From assembly GCA_043742785.1 (NCBI GenBank), contig JAYTXU010000016.1, positions 1-10,425 of the forward strand: a stretch of DNA of 10,425 nt, read 5' to 3'. The notes under the pieces were generated by a model. The model was not told the DNA's origin, ran no database searches, and saw only the letters and a list, made by a program, of their open reading frames with translations. The first letter of the stretch is position 1. The number at the start of each line of letters is the position of its first letter. Both the position numbers and the translations under genes were made by a program. Of the stretch, positions 6,392 to 10,425 are shown in pieces. This DNA comes from JACQCF01 sp043742785 (GTDB lineage Bacteria > Omnitrophota > Gorgyraeia > Zapsychrales > Fredricksoniimonadaceae).

Positions 6392-7714
6392 TTAATCATC
6401 TCCTTCGCCATCTAAATGAGCTTGTGTGGCACGTAAACCAATGGTTACATCAACTGGTTTTACAATACTTGTAACAAAATTTTTAGTATCATTAACATTA
6501 AGCTGTTTGAATAAAAATTCAAAATTCTTCTCAATTTCTGCAGCAATACCTTCTTTAACACTTAAAGGCATATTCATAATATCCTTCTTAAATTGACCTA
6601 AAGCACGCTTACGAGCCTTATAAACATATTGCTCATCGGTATCTGTAGCTTTACGTTCGCTTTGGCAATTAGCTTTTGTCCATTCAACCATTTTAGAATA
6701 AAGATCTTTAGGAAATAATTTACTATCTAAAGTCTTATTTTGAAAATTAGTCGCTAAGTGAATTTCTATAGTATTTACTTCTGGAAATTTACTAAACGCA
6801 TTATCTGGTAAAGTTGAGGCTCCATGCTGAACAGCCCCCCCCATACCATATTGTTTTTGAGCTGCTGCTGATATTGCTTTCAAAGAATCAAAATCAACAC
6901 TAACATTGGCTATTGTTCCATCAGGTAAAACAACACCACCATGAGACGTTCCTGTTTGCACAGAAATCTTGCTTAAACCAACTAAATTTTTTGGTAAACT
7001 CTTGTTATAACCATCCGTAAAAGCAACCAATTCTTCTACCGTACTATTTTTATGACCTACTTCTCCAATTTCACCGCCAATAGACACTTGAATAGCTTTT
7101 GGTTGTATTCTTCTTATAAAAGAAGAAATGTCTGCACACACTTCAAAATTATCACGTTGCTGTTCCGTTAAGGTTGGGCGTTCTAATTTAACGGTCGTGG
7201 ATGAATCCACATCAATATTATAAAAACCAGCAGCTATGCAATCAGCTACCATATCTTTTAAAGATGCTACTTCCTTGGACTTATCTTTGAAATATTCTCC
7301 TGCTTTAATTTGACAATGATCTCCCTGAATAAAAACAGGCCCGCTATAACCCTCTTTAATAGCTGCTCCTAAAATAACTCCCACATATTCAATAGGTGGT
7401 TGAGAAGTATACCCCATCTCAGATTTTGCAATTTCAAAAATAAAAGCACCAGCATTTAATTTGTTAGCTGTACGAAAGATAGCACGAGCCAAATAATACG
7501 TTAAAGAGCGTAAATTCATAGCTGGAACAGTAAAGTTTTTTCCCTGCCCCTTACCACGAGCCATATAAACATCATGAATAGATGCGACATATGCACCCTT
7601 AGCTCTCGCTTGAGCTTGAATTTCTCTCGCAATTGTTTCTTTTTCTTTAATATTATCGGTTAAAACCAATTTCTGAACTATTGAATCCACATCGAATACA
7701 GTATTCACAGACAT
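6392..7714 (-). CDS. fba: Divergent class II (zinc) fructose-bisphosphate aldolase
   Basis: A 440-residue class II aldolase-like protein, probably cleaving fructose 1,6-bisphosphate into dihydroxyacetone phosphate and glyceraldehyde 3-phosphate. The start is the ATG at 7712-7714, with AAAGGAGG 8 bases upstream; an earlier in-frame TTG at 7736-7738 would put this ribosome binding site inside the gene. The family core is recognisable: IQGDHCQ (Asp132 catalytic, His133 zinc), NIDVDSS (167-172), GGEIGEVG (213-220, metal-region Glu), GTSHGG (His258 zinc) and VQHGAS (His297 zinc). The usual C-terminal phosphate-binding stretch is replaced by IEIHLATNFQ (316-325). With an N-terminal extension of about 60 residues and a long helical tail it is larger than usual class II enzymes (about 280-360), so a related bisphosphate substrate such as tagatose bisphosphate is not excluded. 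pfkA upstream, which makes fructose bisphosphate, supports the glycolytic role. ilvC follows after 1 base. Confidence 0.82.
   Translation of the reverse strand: MSVNTVFDVDSIVQKLVLTDNIKEKETIAREIQAQARAKGAYVASIHDVYMARGKGQGKNFTVPAMNLRSLTYYLARAIFRTANKLNAGAFIFEIAKSEMGYTSQPPIEYVGVILGAAIKEGYSGPVFIQGDHCQIKAGEYFKDKSKEVASLKDMVADCIAAGFYNIDVDSSTTVKLERPTLTEQQRDNFEVCADISSFIRRIQPKAIQVSIGGEIGEVGHKNSTVEELVAFTDGYNKSLPKNLVGLSKISVQTGTSHGGVVLPDGTIANVSVDFDSLKAISAAAQKQYGMGGAVQHGASTLPDNAFSKFPEVNTIEIHLATNFQNKTLDSKLFPKDLYSKMVEWTKANCQSERKATDTDEQYVYKARKRALGQFKKDIMNMPLSVKEGIAAEIEKNFEFLFKQLNVNDTKNFVTSIVKPVDVTIGLRATQAHLDGEGDD
6400..6405 (-). promoter_or_regulatory. Ribosome binding site of ilvC, inside the aldolase gene end
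   Basis: AAGGAG on the minus strand lies 9 bases before the ATG at 6388-6390 and within the last codons of the aldolase gene (Gly-Glu-Gly-Asp-Asp). It decides the ilvC start in favour of the downstream ATG and suggests translational coupling. Confidence 0.7.
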
Positions 7715-7722
7715 CTTAACTT

Positions 7723-7730
7723 CCTCCTTT
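7723..7730 (-). promoter_or_regulatory. Strong ribosome binding site of the aldolase gene
   Basis: AAAGGAGG on the minus strand, 8 bases before the ATG at 7712-7714. It is the best Shine-Dalgarno sequence in the window and rules out the upstream TTG as the main start. Confidence 0.85.
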
Positions 7731-7786
7731 AAAGACAACCATCGGTAACGGTAAGAAAATTAGAATTTTCAGCTAAAGAAGCTGAT

Positions 7787-7815
7787 AATATATCAAAACT
7801 TATTTAATCTGTAAA
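7787..7815 (-). promoter_or_regulatory. Sigma-70-like promoter for the aldolase-ilvC unit
   Basis: On the minus strand a -35 box TTTACA (7810-7815, 5 of 6 to TTGACA) and a -10 box TATATT (7787-7792, 5 of 6 to TATAAT) are separated by exactly 17 bases. A TG precedes the -10 box by one base (TGATATATT), an extended -10. It sits just past the pfkA stop in the only sizeable spacer of the window. Transcription would begin near 7780, giving a leader of about 65 bases. That leader contains two small inverted repeats (arms 7770-7774/7780-7784 and 7755-7760/7765-7770) and a tandem TTACCG pair at 7743-7754, none clearly regulatory. Confidence 0.55.
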
Positions 7816-7821
7816 GTATTA

Positions 7822-8793
7822 CTAGGTGAGAATTTTAAGAAGCTCGTAACGACGATCCATATCGCTATGAACACGGCGGGAAGCATCCTTTAGATCAATA
7901 ACATTAATCTCATCTTCCAAAACACCGACTGCTTTCCCAAAATAACCATTAAGAATCAAATCAACCGCAGCAGCTCCTAATCGAGTTGATAAAATTCGAT
8001 CCTGTCCACTAGGAGTTCCCCCACGCTGAACATGACCCAAAACAACATAACGAGTTTCCACATTTGTATGACGAGTAATGTTTTCTGCAACTACCGAAGC
8101 CATTGCTGCCCCTTCTGCAACAACAATAATATAACTAATTTTCCCACGCTTATTACCATCAAGAATTTCTTGATGCATAGCTTCATAATTAAATGATTTT
8201 TCCGGAATAATTACATCTTCCGCACCAGCAGCTAACGCCACTTCCATAGCAATATAACCACTTTTATTCCCCATGACTTCAATTACAAAAACACGCTCCA
8301 TACTTTGAGCTGTATCACGAATCTTATCAATAGATTCCAAAGCTGTATTAATAGCTGTTGAGCAACCGATCGTTTGGTCTGTTCCATTTAAATCATTGTC
8401 AATTGTTCCTGGTAAACCAACAATTGGAATCCCATGCTTTTCATAAAGCCCAGTAGCTCCTTGATAAGACCCGTCTCCACCAATAACAACTAACGCATCA
8501 ATATTGTGCTTATGAATAATAGCCGCCGCTTTAGCCTTACCTTCATCAGTAGCAAATTCTTTCGAACGGGCTGTTTTTAAAATCGTGCCCCCTCTATTAA
8601 TGATATTTGAAACAGATCTATGTCCCATCGGGATAATATCTTCTTCTAAAAGTCCTTGGTAACCACGCATAATACCAGCCACTTCTACACCATAATGCAA
8701 GGAATAACGAACAACTGATCGTATTGCTGCATTCATCCCTGGACCGTCTCCACCAGATGTTAAAATACCAATTTTCTTGATTTTCTTTCCCAT
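7822..8793 (-). CDS. pfkA: 6-phosphofructokinase, ATP-dependent type
   Basis: A 323-residue cytosolic enzyme that phosphorylates fructose 6-phosphate to fructose 1,6-bisphosphate. SGGDGPGMNAAIR (13-25) opens the nucleotide fold. GGDGS (105-109) with Gly108, and PGTIDND (128-134) with Gly129, indicate ATP rather than pyrophosphate as donor, because PPi enzymes carry Asp and Lys at these places. Asp132 is the catalytic base. Arg76, Arg167 and the two arginines of GHVQRGG and DRILSTR match the substrate-binding arginines of E. coli PfkA. Arg25 and Arg29 match its ADP-effector site. In the MGRxxG motif the Arg is Asn (MGNKSG, Asn176), an unusual change near the ATP site. The ATG is 2 bases after the stop of the DUF4139 gene, with GGGG 8 bases upstream, so pfkA is probably cotranscribed with it. 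Confidence 0.94.
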   Translation of the reverse strand: MGKKIKKIGILTSGGDGPGMNAAIRSVVRYSLHYGVEVAGIMRGYQGLLEEDIIPMGHRSVSNIINRGGTILKTARSKEFATDEGKAKAAAIIHKHNIDALVVIGGDGSYQGATGLYEKHGIPIVGLPGTIDNDLNGTDQTIGCSTAINTALESIDKIRDTAQSMERVFVIEVMGNKSGYIAMEVALAAGAEDVIIPEKSFNYEAMHQEILDGNKRGKISYIIVVAEGAAMASVVAENITRHTNVETRYVVLGHVQRGGTPSGQDRILSTRLGAAAVDLILNGYFGKAVGVLEDEINVIDLKDASRRVHSDMDRRYELLKILT

Positions 8794-8795
8794 AG

Positions 8796-10425
8796 TTATA
8801 ACCCCGAAACGTTTAAGTTACGTGAATATTCAACGGTGTATTTAATGAAAATTTCTTTCTTTTCTTTTGGATTCAAGGACAACGACCAGCGTATAACTCC
8901 CTGGCGGTCATCCACATCCTTTTTCGTTGGATCCGGAGTAAATTTCACATCCTTAATTTTGATCTTATCATCTTGACTGACAGGGATATTTTCATAGACC
9001 TTCACATCAATCGGCTTAGATTTATAATTTTCAACTGTTATCTTATAACTGAAAGATATGGTCCGATTAGGAGATGGAAGACCAGCAAACATGGTATCAT
9101 CAGATTTTCTTTCCAGTAATTTACGTTTGACCGTCACTCCTTCATCAATCCCTAAATACAAATCAAATTGTTCCTTGGACCCAATCGCTTTTTCAATTGA
9201 GGAACTTCCCACATAATCGCCATCCATATACACACTGACTGCTCCAGGCAAAAGCATCCCTTCCTGATTATTAACCACTCCTGATTTTAGATAGGCAAAG
9301 GTATTTAACTTTGGTGTCGTCGCATATTCAAAGGAAATAGGCATTTGCATGACCGTAACCGGTACACGATGCCATGTCCCATCAGATTTAATATCCACCT
9401 GTTTAGTCACCTTAAAGACCACCGAAACGCCTTTGCTCTCTGCTTGGGCATAGACCACACTGGACTGCAGAGGCTCATCAAATTTTTCAACTATCTTGTC
9501 ACTAGCCATTTTTAAATTTGACACGGACCTGCCTTTGTTGAAAGATCCAATAGCTCTCTCAACACCCATTGCTTCGCTCACTTCACCCGGAGAATAAACT
9601 GGAGCAGGTATTATAAACCAAGAATTTAGTTCTGGCATTCGACCACCCACGGTCGGGCGTGAAGTCGAAATCGTCAGATTCACTCCCTGCCAATCTTCAC
9701 CCGTTGTCTGGGACACTTGTCCATACATCGACAATTCAACTTGAACTTTATCGAAATTGACTCGGGCATCGTACACTGGCGTCCAATTAACCCCGCTGAC
9801 TAAATAGGAAACCATTAAGTTTATCTTACCTTCTTTTTCACATTGCACATCTACACCTATCGAACGCTTAACCCTCTGCTGGCCATTTTGCATTTGATTT
9901 AACTCTTGGTTTAAAGCATCCCGCTGGCGTTGTAAATCACGAGTTTTAATACGAACATCTTCACCCTGGGTGACAATATCATCAAAACCTTTAGCTAAAT
10001 ATTCTCCAAGCGCTTGTAAATCTGTTGCTGTGGGCATTTTCGTTTGCATATCTTTAGGAAGCTGTTCACCTGCTTTGAATTTGATTGAATCCAAATATTC
10101 CTGTTGTTTAGTAAGTATGTTTTGTTTGTTTTGTAATACCGCTAACTGATCATCTACAGCTTCAATTTTAGTTTGGAGATCCTTCACACGGCTGTTGGCC
10201 GATTCAGTTAAATAATCACGTTTAACAGAAGCACCAAAAATTTTAACTTCGGCGCTCCCTTGACCTTTCACCGTCAAGGCATTATCGTTAACTTCAGGAA
10301 TAATATTCTCGAATAAAATGGTGTGATCACCAATAGGAAGATTAATTTCAGTGCTGCGCGTGACCAGAGCAGCTCCAGGATAAATCGTTACATGAGTAAT
10401 TTTTGATGCAACCTTAATATCATTC
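8796..10425 (-). CDS. MuiA-family protein with DUF4140 and DUF4139 domains (5' end outside window)
   Basis: At least 542 residues, incomplete at the N terminus. The frame stays open to the window edge; the TTG at 10275-10277 that could be taken for a start is an internal leucine codon. Translation upstream of it gives VTIYPGAALVTRSTEI, the typical beginning of the DUF4140 domain, so only the signal peptide and a few residues should be missing. Next come two charged helical stretches that look like a coiled coil, from near 10215 to 10090 and near 9995 to 9880. The DUF4139 domain follows, with SGVNWTPVYDARV, GEDWQGVNLTISTSRP and a beta-rich C terminus (FSYKITVENYKS, ENIPVS, IRWSLSLNPKEKKEIFIKYT). 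Members are often named mucoidy inhibitor MuiA, but their biochemical function is not established. They are usually exported, and the missing 5' end should show a signal peptide. The stop TAA is 2 bases before pfkA. Confidence 0.85.
   Translation of the reverse strand, partial: NDIKVASKITHVTIYPGAALVTRSTEINLPIGDHTILFENIIPEVNDNALTVKGQGSAEVKIFGASVKRDYLTESANSRVKDLQTKIEAVDDQLAVLQNKQNILTKQQEYLDSIKFKAGEQLPKDMQTKMPTATDLQALGEYLAKGFDDIVTQGEDVRIKTRDLQRQRDALNQELNQMQNGQQRVKRSIGVDVQCEKEGKINLMVSYLVSGVNWTPVYDARVNFDKVQVELSMYGQVSQTTGEDWQGVNLTISTSRPTVGGRMPELNSWFIIPAPVYSPGEVSEAMGVERAIGSFNKGRSVSNLKMASDKIVEKFDEPLQSSVVYAQAESKGVSVVFKVTKQVDIKSDGTWHRVPVTVMQMPISFEYATTPKLNTFAYLKSGVVNNQEGMLLPGAVSVYMDGDYVGSSSIEKAIGSKEQFDLYLGIDEGVTVKRKLLERKSDDTMFAGLPSPNRTISFSYKITVENYKSKPIDVKVYENIPVSQDDKIKIKDVKFTPDPTKKDVDDRQGVIRWSLSLNPKEKKEIFIKYTVEYSRNLNVSGL

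Noticed and set aside
6409..6411. ATG as the ilvC start
   Set aside because: It would overlap the aldolase gene, and the AAGGAG at 6400-6405 serves the ATG at 6388-6390, which also gives the family's standard residue numbering.
7736..7738. TTG as the aldolase start
   Set aside because: The AAAGGAGG at 7723-7730 would be inside the gene; the ATG at 7712-7714 is ideally spaced from it.
7755..7784. Terminator between pfkA and the aldolase gene
   Set aside because: Two inverted repeats exist (5 and 6 base pairs), but they are short and AT-rich or lack a following T tract on the minus strand.

Overview
The window is a fully coding, AT-rich stretch with nine genes, all on the minus strand (the 5' end of each gene is at its higher coordinate). 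The longest gap is about 107 bases. It looks like a chromosomal housekeeping region of a diderm (outer-membrane) bacterium: it encodes two lipobox proteins, one resembling the outer-membrane penicillin-binding-protein activator LpoB, a type IV prepilin peptidase, and a protein of the exported MuiA/DUF4139 family. Lineage cannot be fixed from the sequence. Low GC, strong AGGAGG-type ribosome binding sites, divergent glycolytic enzymes and the aroE-prepilin peptidase-lpoB order would suit an uncultured candidate phylum such as Omnitrophota, but that is only an impression.

In transcription order (right to left), the window opens inside a DUF4140/DUF4139 (MuiA-family) gene whose 5' end lies beyond base 10425. 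Its stop is 2 bases before pfkA (ATP-type 6-phosphofructokinase). After pfkA comes a 107-base spacer with a good sigma-70-like promoter, then a divergent class II fructose-bisphosphate aldolase. Only 1 base separates that gene from ilvC (ketol-acid reductoisomerase). An intrinsic terminator follows ilvC and lies directly in front of leuA.

From leuA (2-isopropylmalate synthase) the genes are packed tightly: aroE (shikimate dehydrogenase) begins 2 bases after leuA; the prepilin peptidase gene overlaps the aroE stop by one base; then an LpoB-like lipoprotein and a COG3014-type lipoprotein gene follow with gaps of 37 and 11 bases.

Functionally, pfkA and the aldolase give two consecutive steps of glycolysis. 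IlvC and LeuA belong to valine/isoleucine and leucine synthesis, and AroE to the shikimate pathway. The last three genes concern the envelope: type IV pilin/pseudopilin processing and probably peptidoglycan synthase activation. I see no mobile element, RNA gene, CRISPR array or defence system, and no clearly new system. The points most worth a second look are the altered cofactor loop of the reductoisomerase, the aldolase-ilvC coupling, the terminator/promoter overlap before leuA, the enlarged prepilin peptidase and the LpoB-COG3014 pair. Three apparent start codons in the window (two TTG and one early ATG) are probably not the real starts.
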